Below, in pieces: positions 1-11,177 of a DNA stretch of 64,000 nt. The DNA comes from Paracamarosporium sp. OC-R06-R3 (lineage: Eukaryota > Ascomycota > Dothideomycetes > Pleosporales > Didymosphaeriaceae). A program made the position numbers and the translations under genes. The stretch covers positions 31,080-95,079 of the forward strand of contig JACVRA010000333.1 of assembly GCA_019828545.1 (NCBI GenBank). The letters are read 5' to 3'. Position 1 is the first letter of the stretch, and the number at the start of each line of letters is the position of its first letter. Under the pieces are notes generated by a model. It did not search any database. It was not told the origin of the DNA and saw nothing but the letters and a program-made list of their open reading frames with translations.

Positions 1-946
1 AGGACCCAACAGTGGTTTTTATTATATACGCTTCCATGGTCGCATACTGTTTCTCATATTGAAGACAATGGCTGAAAGCTACTGAAAGCTAGCTAGGGTA
101 ATCATCCTTTACCCAATATATTCGCACCAATCACTCGACCACCCCCGCCATACTCGTATGCACCGTGAACCTAGCGTAGCGCAGTATGCCTCTGGCATTA
201 CCCAAACAGGTCTTTATATTCGTTCTCGACGTTCGAAACCTCTTCTTGCTTTTAAACGGATGCGGACCAGGCCACGTTACGCTTGCACTGTTCGATTATA
301 CCGTAAAGAGCATTCGCTGGAAGGGGTGGACTCGGACACAAGGAAAGTGGTCATCAACTGTTGATCAAGTCAATCAATCTCTTACAGACGTAAGCGAAGT
401 ATCATAGTTGTCTAAGCTAAGTACGCGGCATTCGTTGGACCTGTAAGCCCTTGGACCAGAGCCAACCGCCGTGTAACAAGATAAAGCTCAATGCCAACGT
501 AGCAGCGTATCCCAGCAGAACTTTTGATTGCCCTCCCGTACCCTCGTATCGAAAACCATCAGCCCATTCATCCCCATCCACCCATGCATCAAAGACACCC
601 ACACACCCACACATATACAAATCCTAGGAGCTCCTAGGACTTGACGAGAAACCGAGAGAAAGAGGAATATTAGAGTACAAAAACCGTAATCACGGTCCGA
701 TAGTGGTATTGAGACATTAAGTGGTCGAGGCGACCTAATGAGAACCTCTGAGCGTCGACGCACAGCTCTCTAGCAAAGTAAGAGAAAGTGATGTAGGGTC
801 GATGAACTCCTTCTGCTGTCCACTTCCATTCAGGAAGTCAGCAAATTCATGCTCATGGCCGGTAAAATCAGCGATGATAACCCCAATTAAGCGTGCATAA
901 GATGTCATAAGATGTGAAAAAGCGAACCAAGCTAACATGAGGGATA
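1..946. other. Intergenic, no gene seen
   Basis: Only short overlapping open frames occur here on both strands, and none shows a recognisable domain or convincing exon structure. The right end is the 3' flank of the GATA factor gene, which ends at 947. Any gene at the left edge would be truncated, and I cannot support one. Confidence 0.6.
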
Positions 947-2655
947 TTACTCCGTCAGAGAGCTAATCGGAGAGCCTGCTCGGCTCTCGTCGACAAGGTC
1001 GCTAAGTCGCATTTTCTTGTGCCGTGGACCTTCGGCCTCTAGCTCCTCCAACCGCCTCTTCAGATCCGCCTCTCGCTGCTTGATCTCCTCCAGCTCGGCC
1101 TTCAACTGCGATTCTCGTCCTCGTGCGGCCTGCTCGCTTGTTTCCAGCTCAGTAACACGCCCTCGGAAGAGGTCGTTGATGACTTCTAATTCGGATACGC
1201 GGGTCTTCAGAGCGGTATTCTGCGCAGCTAGCGTGTCGTATGGCGGGGGTGCTTCCAGGTGTGAACCGTTGGACAAGGACATGGCGCCTGGAGAGGGTTG
1301 CCGGAAGCCAAAGTTGGGTAGGGAAGGGGAGTGGAAGGCATCGCCGTGCAGAGCACCGTCGAACATGTGCTGGGGAGCGATGTTGGACGGGTGAGGGAAG
1401 CCAGGAGTACCGGTGCGCGAGATGGGCGACTGTGACCGGTCTGAGAGACCGGAGGAGATTTTGCCAGAGGCACGACGATGCTGTGCGAGACCCTGGAAGG
1501 CGTCGGCGTCGGGGTGAGCGGCGGGAAGGCCGTTCATCTCACCAGCCTGGGCAGCAGTTAGCGTGTGTAACGAGGGTACAGGTGGCATGCCGACCTTCTT
1601 GCGAGCACCGGGCCCGCCCGTCTTGACGCGATTGCGGCTCTTGATGACATCGGTCTTGAGGGAGATGGGCCGCGGACGGCCGTGCAGCTTCAGGAAGAGG
1701 CCGCAGGCGTTGCACAGCACGGAGCCGGACTCATCGCGGCGCCACAGGGGCGTGGTGGACGTGGTGCAGTTCTGGCAGACGGGCTAGGGAATGAGGTCAG
1801 AAATGGTCTTATCCTTATCGCAGACTCACAATCGATAGCAGTTGGCGAGCACGCGCGCGCACGGCCACGGCAACAAGGACGGGGCAGGCTTACGGGAGAG
1901 TTCTGCGAACCACCAGCGGTGGCAGGCGCGGCGGTTGCGTAGGTCATGCTGAGGCCATTGGAGAGTCTGCGCGGCAGTCAGCGAGGTGTGGAAAAGTTCG
2001 AGGGGCCGCCAAGACCAGATAAGGAAGGGGGAAGGCGCTACTGGCGGGCAGCTCCAAGCACAGGCAGGCGCGCCCGACGCAGGCCCTCGACCTCGACCTG
2101 CACCGGCAGGAGGCCCCGTTGCACGCACCTTTGCGGCGGCGACACGTTGCTCGGCGGCGTGCGTCGGAGGAGCGTGTCGTTGTAGTCGTTGCTGTCCTTT
2201 GCGGCTGCGGGGCTGGGCGCCGCGACGGATGCGAGGGCAGACAGGGCGGGCAGCTGGAGCGAGGCGTGGCTGCCGTGGCGCTGGTTGGTGAAGGAGGCTA
2301 CCGTCGATGTCGACGACGGGCGCGAGATCTCATGGCCGATGGACGGCAGAGACGGCTTGTCGTCGAAGGCGGGCGCCGTCTTGAAGGCGGGCAGGTCGAA
2401 GGCCTGCAGGATCGAGGGCCGTCGGAACGTGTCGCTGGCCTGGGGCCGCGGAAGGACCGACGTCGCCAGCGTTGCGGAAGCCGTTGCGGAGTGCGGGCGA
2501 GAAACGAACGTCGTCTCTCGCGGGCGTGGTGGATGTCGAGGGTACGCGGGTACGCGGGTCCGAGGGCGAGAGACGGCGGCGAAGGCGGGCAGGCAGAAAA
2601 GGAGCGACGGTGCTGGGCGAGCGTGTGTGTGGAGGGTGTAAAGAGCGTCTTCAAA
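947..2655 (-). CDS. areB: AreB/ASD-4-type GATA transcription factor (5' end unresolved)
   Basis: Nuclear GATA-site-binding regulator of the AreB/ASD-4 class, which in Aspergillus and Neurospora acts in nitrogen control and development. The exons I can join on the minus strand are about 2655-2129, 1948-1894 and 1783-947, separated by introns 2128-1949 (GTGCGT..CAG) and 1893-1784 (GTAAGC..TAG). Splicing yields a single class IVa finger C-X2-C-X17-C-X2-C (starting CQNC, ending CNAC). It is followed by [18 protein letters not shown], the family hallmark, then a low-complexity Ser/Pro linker. A long C-terminal coiled coil rich in Glu, Leu and Arg (about 1220-1030) is also typical of this class. 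The second intron lies immediately before the finger. The N-terminal exon encodes a disordered segment containing FDLPAFK and [10 protein letters not shown]. Its frame is open up to 2655 but contains no ATG, so the true start must sit in a further upstream exon. The product is certain; the N-terminus is not. Confidence 0.88.
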
Positions 2656-3375
2656 TCAAAGGAGCGTGGACGTGTCGAGCAAGCAGAAGTGAGGGACAGT
2701 AAGCTTAAGGGGTCAAAGCCCGTATGCTAGGGGTGTCGATAGTGGTATCGCCCACCCACCCAACGTAATTAGAACTAATTTGGTGACCTGCATGACCTCA
2801 CAAGGCCCTCGTAGCGCCTGCGCTCCCCTTTGAGATTGACCGTTTTGCCTTTGTCGTGCAGACATGGCCCTGCCCGTGGATCCGCTGCAGACGCGCCCCT
2901 TTGCTGGTGGCAGCACCGGAACAGAACCACTCGGAGCCTCGCCTGCACACGCAGCTGGACGACGGGCCTGGGGCTGGCAGCTGTTCGTCATGTCTCTGCA
3001 CTCTGCACTCCCTCCAGGGCGCGTACCCGCAGAGCCTCGGCGCTTATCCGATCCAGTTCAGGGGCATGCGAACGAATCTGCACGCTAACCCCACAACAAG
3101 CAACGGCCATCATTCCACGAGCTGCGTGCCCGTGCGCCGTCTCCCATGTCCTCCGCCCATGCTAACAGGAGCCCTCGTCGACGCCACGGTCATCACCATC
3201 GTCTGCACGCTGCGGGAGGAGGGGCTGCATTCGTTCTGTCGAGCTGCATACTCTGTTCTGCCTACAGCTGCCCGCGTAGCCTCACCAACGCGGGCCTCAA
3301 GTTCCAATAAAACCAGCCCGGGATCACGAGATTTGACTCTGGGCAGCCCCTGCGGCGCGCCTACGTGTACCTCGA
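2656..3375. other. Intergenic: 5' region of areB and 3' flank of SRP68
   Basis: About 0.7 kb between the first readable areB exon and the SRP68 stop codon. It probably holds the missing areB first exon, 5' UTR and promoter. ATG codons on the minus strand occur near 2865 and 2790, one of them followed directly by GTCACC, but none could be joined with confidence. Confidence 0.5.
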
Positions 3376-5347
3376 CTATCTCCCAAACGAGAACCAGCCC
3401 TTCTTTGCTGGCTTCGACTCCTCCACCTTCACGGCCTCTGCCTGTGGCCTTTCTGCCGCCTTTTCCTGCGCCTGCCTCTGCTGTCCAGGGTATTCGACGT
3501 AGTTCCACGCCACGTCCAAGAACAGAGGTTTCACCGGCACCGGCTTGAGCTTCGGCGGCCATGTCACCAGGTTCTGGACGTCTACGCTTCCAGACGTTGG
3601 GTACTCGTTCAACCTCTCGACAACGGGGGCGGCGTTCGTAAGGTTCACTTTGGAAGCAACTTCCGAATTCGAAGACAGTTGGGACAGGGCCACTAGGCCA
3701 CGGTAATGTAAGGTCAGGCTTTCGAGATTCTGCCTGAGCGTCTGCGCCTGACTGTCCGAGACGCTCAGTTTGGGTGCGTCTGACGGTGATACGGTAGGTT
3801 TCGGTGAGCTGACGGCCTGTGAAGCAAGCGACAGGGCGCGGTTGCAGAGCGCAAGCGCCTGTCTCGGGGCAGAAAGAAATGCGTGCGAGTGTGAGAGATT
3901 CAGACACTTCAAGGCTTGGTAGTACGCCCTCTGGCCTTCCAGCTCAGCCACGAAGCCAGTATCGCGCGTGGCACCCTTGAGTTCCTTGACTGAGTCGATA
4001 CTCTGCAGGATTGCATCGTACAAGGCAACTCGTTCTCGCAGCCTGGCTAGTTTTCGACCAGTCGGCTCCTCTCGGTCAACCCACTCTTTGCCATCTTTGC
4101 GTGCCCGCTTTGGTCTCTGTGGAGGGTTGGGAGGGAAGGTAAGCCCGTCATCCGTGCCAGTCAGCACCCTATAGCGCCCAACACGCCAGGCGATGAGATC
4201 GTAGTTGACTGCGAGACTTGTGACACGTAGGTCCTGCATCCGCGAGTCCCCTTCATCTACACCCTCCTTCTCTAGCTCCTCAATCGCTCTTCGCGTGGCG
4301 TCGGCAGCGTCTTGGGTGGATATTGCGACGTCGTCGTAGGCATTGGCTCTGTCTTTGGTTGAAGTCGTCTCGGGGAGGACCTCAGCTAGCTTCGAGGTCG
4401 CGGATTCGAGCGACACGAGCGCTTGCCCAATGGCAGCATCGACTATGTTTGCAGTCCGGCCCCGCCATGTAATTGTGGAACCTGGGCTGAATGTTAATGA
4501 TGAAACATGATCTTGGTTGGGTGTCTTCACCTGAGGCTGTTGTTTCCTCGTCCTGCAGAGCTGCAGAGTCTAGCTTTTCCACTGCCTTGACCAGGTCCGC
4601 ATCCTCCTTTGGAAAGAACTTCTTCGCGACCGCGGGTACGCCGACGGTGCGGGGTATCCGGTGCTGGTATGCAGCATAGCGTATGCTTGGGTCTGTTGTT
4701 CCAGCAAGCACTTCCTTGAATAGATCCTTCTTGGTGGCTTTGAAGAGCGAGCTGTATATGACGCGAGCGGCGGAGTAGTTGGTCAGACACGGTATCCAGC
4801 GCTTTGCGGACGAGTCCCTGGACCTGGTGCCCTCGGCCTGCTTCTCAAACTCTTCGGCTCCGGCCAGAGCATATGCATATCCCCGCGCCTCCAGCACGTC
4901 TGTGTCGGACGCTCCGCTCGCGGCCTGGTCGGACAGCAGCTCGACCGTGGCGTTTGCGTAGCGCACGGCCTTGGTGAGCCGCGAGATGATGTGCTGCCGC
5001 CTGGAGCCGGTGATGCTCTGGTCTGCGTTGTCTTCGGAGTGGGACGTCTTCATGGACATGGCGTGGGCCCATGCTCGCTCCGAGGTGAGGAGCAGCAGGT
5101 GGAGGAACCTGGGAGGGTCAGCAGCTGCGACTCGACTGCGCGACGAGCACGCCTACTCTGTGTCCCTGCGCACTTCGTCTGCCGTCACGGGGGCCTTCGC
5201 CGCGTATTTCGCATTTTTGGTCGTCGCGCGGCCGAGCTTCTTGCGCACGATGCGCAGGCGCCGCGACAGCTGGGCGCGATACGAGCCGTAGTCGCCCACC
5301 AGGAAGGCGGCCTCCCGGTACTCGGCAACGAATTTGGTGATGTCCAT
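3376..5347 (-). CDS. SRP68: Signal recognition particle subunit SRP68
   Basis: SRP68 pairs with SRP72 on the 7S RNA S domain and helps target nascent secretory proteins to the ER. Three minus-strand exons join in phase: 5347-5157, 5108-4531 and 4481-3376. The introns are 48 bp (5156-5109, GTAGGC..CAG) and 49 bp (4530-4482, GTGAAG..CAG). Together they give 624 aa, the usual size for fungal SRP68. The start MDITKFVAEYREAAFLVGDY and the RNA-binding N-terminal stretch (LSRRLRIVRKKLGRAT, then KNAKYAAKAPVTADE) are characteristic. ITWRGRT after the second intron is the conserved middle motif. The C-terminus ends in a Lys/Pro-rich tail, KPAKKGWFSFGR. Its start codon lies 409 bp from the divergent PPR gene, so the two probably share a bidirectional promoter. 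Many in-frame overlaps on the other strand are shadows. Confidence 0.95.
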
Positions 5348-5756
5348 GGCGACAGACTGTCCACGGGTGCGTCTGTGGGCATGTGGAGGGGCACCGTGTG
5401 CTGCGGCCGTGGGCGCGCGCTAGCCGCTCTGGGCGCCGTGCAAGCAGTCGTCGAAAAAGTTCCAAACGATCATACGACGCCATCGCCTCTCCGTGCCCAC
5501 GCTCTCTCCTTGGTCGCCGCGTCGCCTCTGTATAATACTTTCCTTTCTCCCGCCGTGCTTTTCCCCGGTTTCTGCTTCCTCCTTCGTGCCTCGGTCCTCG
5601 CCGCCACGCGTCAAAAGGCATGCGAAGCTGCCAGCTCCTCGCCCGCGCCCTGAGCTCTCCATCCCAGCCCTCGCCCGCCATTGCCGCCCGCCCTCATCGC
5701 CTCAGCCCCCAGAACTTCTAGCGGCGTCATCTGCTGCGCTCCTGACGCGGCGGGTG
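5348..5756. promoter_or_regulatory. Divergent promoter SRP68 / PPR gene
   Basis: This 409-bp gap lies between two divergently oriented start codons (5347 minus, 5757 plus). It is pyrimidine-rich on the plus strand near 5520-5600, as is common in fungal core promoters. No specific factor site is claimed. Confidence 0.45.
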
Positions 5757-8700
5757 ATGCTTGAGCGGGCTTCGACATGCCTCGAATCCGGCGGACGACA
5801 GCTCCTCAGAGCTCCCAAGCCATGCCTTCGGACCCGGCGCATGCTCCACTCCTCCTTCTGGCACCACGGCGCGAGCGACCTGGCCCTGCCTGCGTGGTGG
5901 GCCTCTTCACCGACCTCGGACCATGTCACCGGTGACGTTGACGAAGTCGGGCGAAGCGCACCGGCCACGAGGTCTCATGAAGGACCGCTCCTCGAATTCC
6001 TGTATCCCGAGAAAACACTCGCTTTCATCCGACGGTTGTCTACGTATGGAGTGGACTCGGCCGACTCGCGTCGGAGGACTATGCTGGGTGCTGGAGTGCG
6101 ACAGTTTTCCACGTCTCAGTGGCAACCGCCGAGCGAGGAGCATGTGGACGATTTGGAGGCCGTTCAAGCTAAAGAAGAGATGGACGAGCTTCTGCTGCAA
6201 AGCACCCCTGACGAGGCGCTGCGGAAACTTCTCTGGTCAAACGGGCCTGGAAAGCAAGAGCTGGCCTGGCATTTGTATTCCGCGTCGCTTGATCCTACCC
6301 CATCTGTGGACTTTTTGTGTGACGTTCTCGATTATTTGGGCAAGTCAGATCTTACTCGTGCGGCGAACCGGATACTGCAAGTTTTCGACCGTGTTCCACC
6401 CGAAAAACGTCGATCATCGTCGTATCGCACTGCCATTACTGCTTATGTAGCCCTCAGAATGGTCGGACCGGCAATACAACTTTTGGAGGAGGCTTCTGAG
6501 CGCTTCGATCCGACACATACCGGCATCGATGCCGTGTTGAAACACACCATTCAGGATGATCAATGGGATCTCAGCATGCGGGTTTTCAAAATGTTCCTTA
6601 GATCGGCTGATCGTAACAATGTCAAGGTCGATGAGTGGAAAGGCTACGGTCGAGTCCATTCTGCAAACTGGGGCCCAATATTTGGCCAGGCCCAGCATGT
6701 TTTGGAGCCAATGGAGCATTTACGGAACTTTCTTGACCATGTGGACCAGTTTCACCATGAACTCAATGCCACCGAAAACGACAAAAGAGCCCTCCACCTG
6801 TTCGTTCATGGCTACGTGCCCGGCGTCATGTGGGAAGTTTTGAACACGCCAGAACCGGACGAAGACCACATTTATGACTTCTTCTCTGGCCTGTTTCGTG
6901 ATCTTCGTGCTCGAGAGCTTCCGATTTGGGCACTGTACGACTATATCATCCCTGCCTTCCTGGACTTGCCACGATACCAACAATATACGAACCAGCGGAA
7001 GACATTCCTCGAGTTGTATGAGACATGGCGCCAGGAGCACTTGGCAGGCTATTGCGGACCACCATCGCGTACTGTGATCAACAAGCTCATCATACAACAT
7101 GGTAGACACATCAGCTACGATCGAGTTGATGCTATGGTGGACGATTTGCGTGCGTTCCACGGGCCGAATCCCTTCAATGTCGCGGTGTTATACTATCTCA
7201 TACGCTTTTATGCCGGCGGTGGAAAGGTCGATCGAGTCCACGAATTTTTCCAGATACTCCAAACACAATTTGGATCTGCAGTTGATTTACGCATTCTTGC
7301 TGCTTTACCCTACGCTTACGCTAGGCGAATTGACGTGCAAGGTGCAATCCAGCAATTCAAGCGCATTACCGATGAATTCAACTTTGTGCCTGATACGCCA
7401 TGTTGGAACGTCTTATTACTTGCATTCACCCGCGCAGATGATCTTGACGGAGCTCTCGAATGCTTTAATAACTGCCTGGAATCTGGGGTCAAGCCTGATA
7501 TGTATACATTTGGGCCTATGCTGGATCTATGTGCTGCTCGAGGCGATGTTGAAGCCTTTGAAGCTCTTTTTTCTCGAGCAAAACAGCTCAATGTCCCCGT
7601 TGAAACCGATCGCCGCGCGAGGTCAGGATACGTGCAAGCATTCCTGAATGCTGGCGATCCCGAGGGTGCTGAACAGATCGCTCAAGGCATACTTCACAGC
7701 TGGAAAGCTGGTACCTTGGGCAATGCAGGCATCACCCATGTATGGAATCTGCTTATTGCTCACTACGCCGTTGTCGGGCAACTGACTGACAGCCGACGCC
7801 TGTACAATGAGATGGTGGCCAACAAGATACCCCTGGATTCGTGGACATACGGAGGCCTCATGCGTTCGATGGTGGAAGCCAAGCAAACAAATGCGGCTTA
7901 CAAAATCCTGAGAGTCACCATGCCTGCAAACAATGTACGGGTTTACGCTTTCCACTACGCACTCGTCATCAGTGGTTTTCTTCGTGAGAACCAGCCTGAT
8001 CGAGCAAAATCGGTCTACAAGCGAATGAAGCATGTAAGCATACGTCAAACGCAAAGCTTACGCCGGATGGAATTGCTCTATACGGGTACTTCTGATCTAT
8101 TGAAACTGAGGGCAGAAAAAAACAATGATCCACGAGCTCGGCTAGTAAGCATCGAAGAGGAACTACGGCAAAGTCTTTTGTCCGACTACGGCCACGAGAT
8201 TGCCAACGACGAACCAAACCTCAGCCGTTATATCGATTCTCCCGAACTAAACAACGTTCCCCAAGGCTACTTCGCCATTCTCATCATGCTATACACTACC
8301 CGTGGTGCATACGATATTGCCAAAGAATTATTCGAGAAGGCATCCAAGACGCGTGTTGATGAACAAGATTACTCTGCACCCATCACTCTGCTTACCGCCA
8401 TCATGGAAACTCACCACAAGGCGGGCGAGTATGACGAGGTAGAGCGCTGCTGGGAGCTTGCCCATAAGGAAGCCACCCGTCTCGTCAGAACCTTTCACCA
8501 GGTCATGCACCCCGAGACGCCGACTCCAGAGATTGACTCCATCACCGACCCTACTGTTCAGGCTCGCTTTGACGCATCGCGCATTGCGATGAACCGGCGT
8601 CAGATCCTGTTTCGCGCTTCGCGTGTCTATATCCGGTCGCTACTTGCCCAAGACAAGCCACATGCACTGCAGCAAGCCCAACGCACAATCCATAACTTGT

Positions 8701-9125
8701 TGAGTAACGGCTTCATAATTGACAACCTCACATGGAACGAGTTCATACAGCACCTTGCAACCCGCAACCGCGTCCTCGATGCTTTCTCCGCCTGCGAAAT
8801 GTATCTTATGCCACAATTCCCAGGGTGGGCATCTCTTTCACCTGTATACATCCGGCACTACCGGCCCGGTTATGCGTGGATGGAACTTCGGCACTACGAC
8901 GTCAAGAGGACAAGTGTGCTACCGCGATATAAGACATTGGTGATACTGGCGGCTGCGTACGCGCGGATTAGGAGCGACGAGGCAAACGGTATTGGATTCA
9001 ATCCCGAGCTTGGTGGTTGGGCAAGAGAAATATTGGAGGGGATTAGCCCTTTCACAGTCAGAGCCATCGAGACAATGCCTAGAACAGGAGATGATTTGCA
9101 GAATAAGTACTTGATGGAACTGTAA
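5757..9125 (+). CDS. Large mitochondrial pentatricopeptide repeat protein
   Basis: Intronless 1122-aa protein. The frame is open from 5493 but the first ATG is at 5757. It gives an Arg/Leu/Ser-rich, acid-poor N-terminus (MLERASTCLESGGRQLLRAP) with LHSSFW further on, as expected for a mitochondrial presequence. The body consists of helical PPR-like pairs. The clearest are around NVLLLAFTRADDLDGALECF, SGVKPDMYTFGPMLDLCAAR, and VWNLLIAHYAVVGQLTDSRR followed by LYNEMVANKIPLDSWTYGGL. Proteins of this size and layout in Pezizomycotina belong to the group that includes Neurospora CYA-5 and related mitochondrial mRNA maturation or translation factors. The exact orthology is inference. Its likely role is binding a mitochondrial transcript in the matrix. 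It is transcribed divergently from SRP68. Confidence 0.88.
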   Translation: MLERASTCLESGGRQLLRAPKPCLRTRRMLHSSFWHHGASDLALPAWWASSPTSDHVTGDVDEVGRSAPATRSHEGPLLEFLYPEKTLAFIRRLSTYGVDSADSRRRTMLGAGVRQFSTSQWQPPSEEHVDDLEAVQAKEEMDELLLQSTPDEALRKLLWSNGPGKQELAWHLYSASLDPTPSVDFLCDVLDYLGKSDLTRAANRILQVFDRVPPEKRRSSSYRTAITAYVALRMVGPAIQLLEEASERFDPTHTGIDAVLKHTIQDDQWDLSMRVFKMFLRSADRNNVKVDEWKGYGRVHSANWGPIFGQAQHVLEPMEHLRNFLDHVDQFHHELNATENDKRALHLFVHGYVPGVMWEVLNTPEPDEDHIYDFFSGLFRDLRARELPIWALYDYIIPAFLDLPRYQQYTNQRKTFLELYETWRQEHLAGYCGPPSRTVINKLIIQHGRHISYDRVDAMVDDLRAFHGPNPFNVAVLYYLIRFYAGGGKVDRVHEFFQILQTQFGSAVDLRILAALPYAYARRIDVQGAIQQFKRITDEFNFVPDTPCWNVLLLAFTRADDLDGALECFNNCLESGVKPDMYTFGPMLDLCAARGDVEAFEALFSRAKQLNVPVETDRRARSGYVQAFLNAGDPEGAEQIAQGILHSWKAGTLGNAGITHVWNLLIAHYAVVGQLTDSRRLYNEMVANKIPLDSWTYGGLMRSMVEAKQTNAAYKILRVTMPANNVRVYAFHYALVISGFLRENQPDRAKSVYKRMKHVSIRQTQSLRRMELLYTGTSDLLKLRAEKNNDPRARLVSIEEELRQSLLSDYGHEIANDEPNLSRYIDSPELNNVPQGYFAILIMLYTTRGAYDIAKELFEKASKTRVDEQDYSAPITLLTAIMETHHKAGEYDEVERCWELAHKEATRLVRTFHQVMHPETPTPEIDSITDPTVQARFDASRIAMNRRQILFRASRVYIRSLLAQDKPHALQQAQRTIHNLLSNGFIIDNLTWNEFIQHLATRNRVLDAFSACEMYLMPQFPGWASLSPVYIRHYRPGYAWMELRHYDVKRTSVLPRYKTLVILAAAYARIRSDEANGIGFNPELGGWAREILEGISPFTVRAIETMPRTGDDLQNKYLMEL

Positions 9126-9763
9126 GATATGTACGATGGAGGAATAGTGTGGGATTATGTGTGCATACCATTGTGCATGCGTGTATATGTAAAAACTTCT
9201 GTAATAGACACTTTTGTATGGGTGTGTATAGACGAACGAAGAGGGGTATTCTAATTGTTTCAACATGCTATTTTTAACATGCTTTTTCGTGTGTGATTAT
9301 GCTTTCAACTATTTCTACATGACATTTGAGCATGACGCGGTTCAAGTATTGCGGAGAATCATAGTGAAGACGCACATTGCATCATCGTAGTGCTCTCTAT
9401 GCTTTAGTAGATGGTTCGATGTGAGCAAACGTAGAGCAACTTCACACGGAAGGGAATTGATGCTGACAGAGGGACGGTCTGTTTTATATATTAGTCTACT
9501 GCCGAGAAGGGAGCCTGCCAGTACATGCACTACGAGAATATTTAATTCTCGAAGCACGAAAACAGACGACGTGGGAGAAAATCAGAGGATGAAGATCGAG
9601 AGGCCACTTAAGCTGTAGACGCTAGCTCACATCCAAAAGTTGTTGGTACAGAAACACATTATTTCTCATTCCGGTTGGCCAATTCGGAACTGAAGCAATC
9701 TCACGTCCTATGATCGGTTAGCAACAGCGCTCTAGTCGATGACAGTAAACCTACCGTACTGTT
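9126..9763. other. Convergent intergenic region
   Basis: This gap lies between the 3' ends of the PPR gene (+) and the trefoil-like gene (-). It is AT-rich with TATGT/TTTTTA runs fitting 3' UTR and polyadenylation signals. No gene is visible. Confidence 0.55.
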
Positions 9764-10288
9764 CTATACTTCTGTGAACTCCCACACCAATCCATGTGCG
9801 ACCGGAGCTTTCGCTTTACCAAGCTTTCGCACCCCATGCTCATGCTTGACCTTCACGGGCCACAGCTCATCCCAATGCCTCATGAGCAGCACATAACCAC
9901 CCTTCGGAACCATCCTTACACAAAAGTGCTCCCAGCCCTGATGACGTGCGGCATTGGCGAGCAAGGTACCTCCGATGTCATGACCCAAGTATTTGCCTGT
10001 GGTCATGTTTCTGAACGCGAGCCAACCACCGTTTTCTTGACATTCCCAGAGATGTGCATAGCCACGGGTACCAGCCGGGTATAGGCGTACATTGCCATCA
10101 AGGAGCGCGAGCAGGCAACCCGATTCTATATTGCGGATGATGAATGTCTTTCCCGGCTGAGGAATCGAAGACGTAGGTTCACTATCAATCTGTTCCTTGT
10201 CGTCTGCTTCTGTCGTTGGCGGTGTCAATATTGTAGCGTCGTCAGCCATACTGGCAGTAGCTGTGGTAGCTTTCGACGCTGGAGACAT
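9764..10288 (-). CDS. Conserved fungal protein, probable beta-trefoil fold
   Basis: Single-exon protein of 174 aa. The first real ATG is at 10288 (MSPASKATT); the frame upstream has no ATG. After a 50-residue Thr/Ala/Glu-rich disordered start it has a compact domain from about residue 65. Its repeated aromatic and Gly pattern (GKTFIIRNIESG, LALLDGNVRLYP, GWLAFRNMTTGKYLGHD, GWEHFCVRM, GGYVLLMRHW, VWEFTEV) looks like short beta strands of a trefoil or fascin-like domain. Proteins of this type are common and uncharacterised in Pezizomycotina. No signal peptide or membrane segment is seen, so a cytosolic or nuclear location is likely. A sugar- or actin-binding role would be speculation. Confidence 0.72.
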   Translation of the reverse strand: MSPASKATTATASMADDATILTPPTTEADDKEQIDSEPTSSIPQPGKTFIIRNIESGCLLALLDGNVRLYPAGTRGYAHLWECQENGGWLAFRNMTTGKYLGHDIGGTLLANAARHQGWEHFCVRMVPKGGYVLLMRHWDELWPVKVKHEHGVRKLGKAKAPVAHGLVWEFTEV

Positions 10289-11177
10289 CTTGTAATTGAG
10301 CGGGTCTAGGCGCAAAAAGATACCGGTAATGTGCAAAGATATCGAGCATTAATTTAATCAAAGTTTTTTTGTTGGCTGTGGAAAGTAGAGAAACGAAGAA
10401 CGCGTCGAAGGAACGTAACTTATTTGCCAATTCATGCAAGGAAGAGGCGAGAAAAGAAAGCGGGGTACCTGCGTCTGTGGCACCTATTCAAACAATGATT
10501 GCAAGGGATGTGCTATTGTGTAATGAGCTCGCGGACGCGTCAATACCGATATACTAAGGCCTCCTCTCACTGTAAGTAGCTCGACAAGATTATCAAGAGT
10601 ATTCTGCGACAAGGGTGGTGCACGCACGTATTAAACATTCGGGTGCAGTGTATCGCTGAATCCTTCCCCCACCAAAGCGATGAGGATCAAGGTGGTACTT
10701 CTCAAAGTAATGGCCGATGCGAACATCTGTTTTCCCGGTACCACTCGTGTTGGGCACTTGAAAAGCCTTATGTTGGTGGTGACCACGTTCATTCTAGGCG
10801 GAACCAATTAAACAACTGATGTAAGCCTATCCTCAAAGCCCCTACTACTTTGATTTAATATTTCAATGTTCCATATAATTTGGTCGGCGATCATCTCGCG
10901 CCCTGAAACTATTCTAACTAATCTTCCTCTCTTCGACAAGGTCAGCCTCAGGAAATTCGACTATTTGGACGCTTGTTGATATTCGTGTTGAGCTGGTCAT
11001 CTTGAGTAGCTTAGTGATCGCAAACCGAACATGCTATCCAGGCTATCCCTTGCCCGCTCTTGTAATATATAGTTCATTCACGCAAGGCTACATGGTAAGC
11101 AACATCGAGAGCTAAAAGAGGTGGGACGCTAGTTCTGCAAGATTTGGTGGTCTACCAATCTCAGCCTTGCCGACCTA
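10289..11177. other. Divergent intergenic region upstream of GH13 gene
   Basis: About 0.9 kb between two divergent genes, with no supported coding sequence. It should contain both promoters. A short AT-rich stretch lies at 10850-10880. Confidence 0.5.

Noticed and set aside
2119..2730. 203-aa plus-strand frame rich in Arg/Gly
   Set aside because: It is antisense to the areB first readable exon. High GC leaves all frames open there.
3110..3907. 265-aa minus-strand frame
   Set aside because: It overlaps the SRP68 last exon in another frame on the same strand. Composition is shadow-like and there is no domain.
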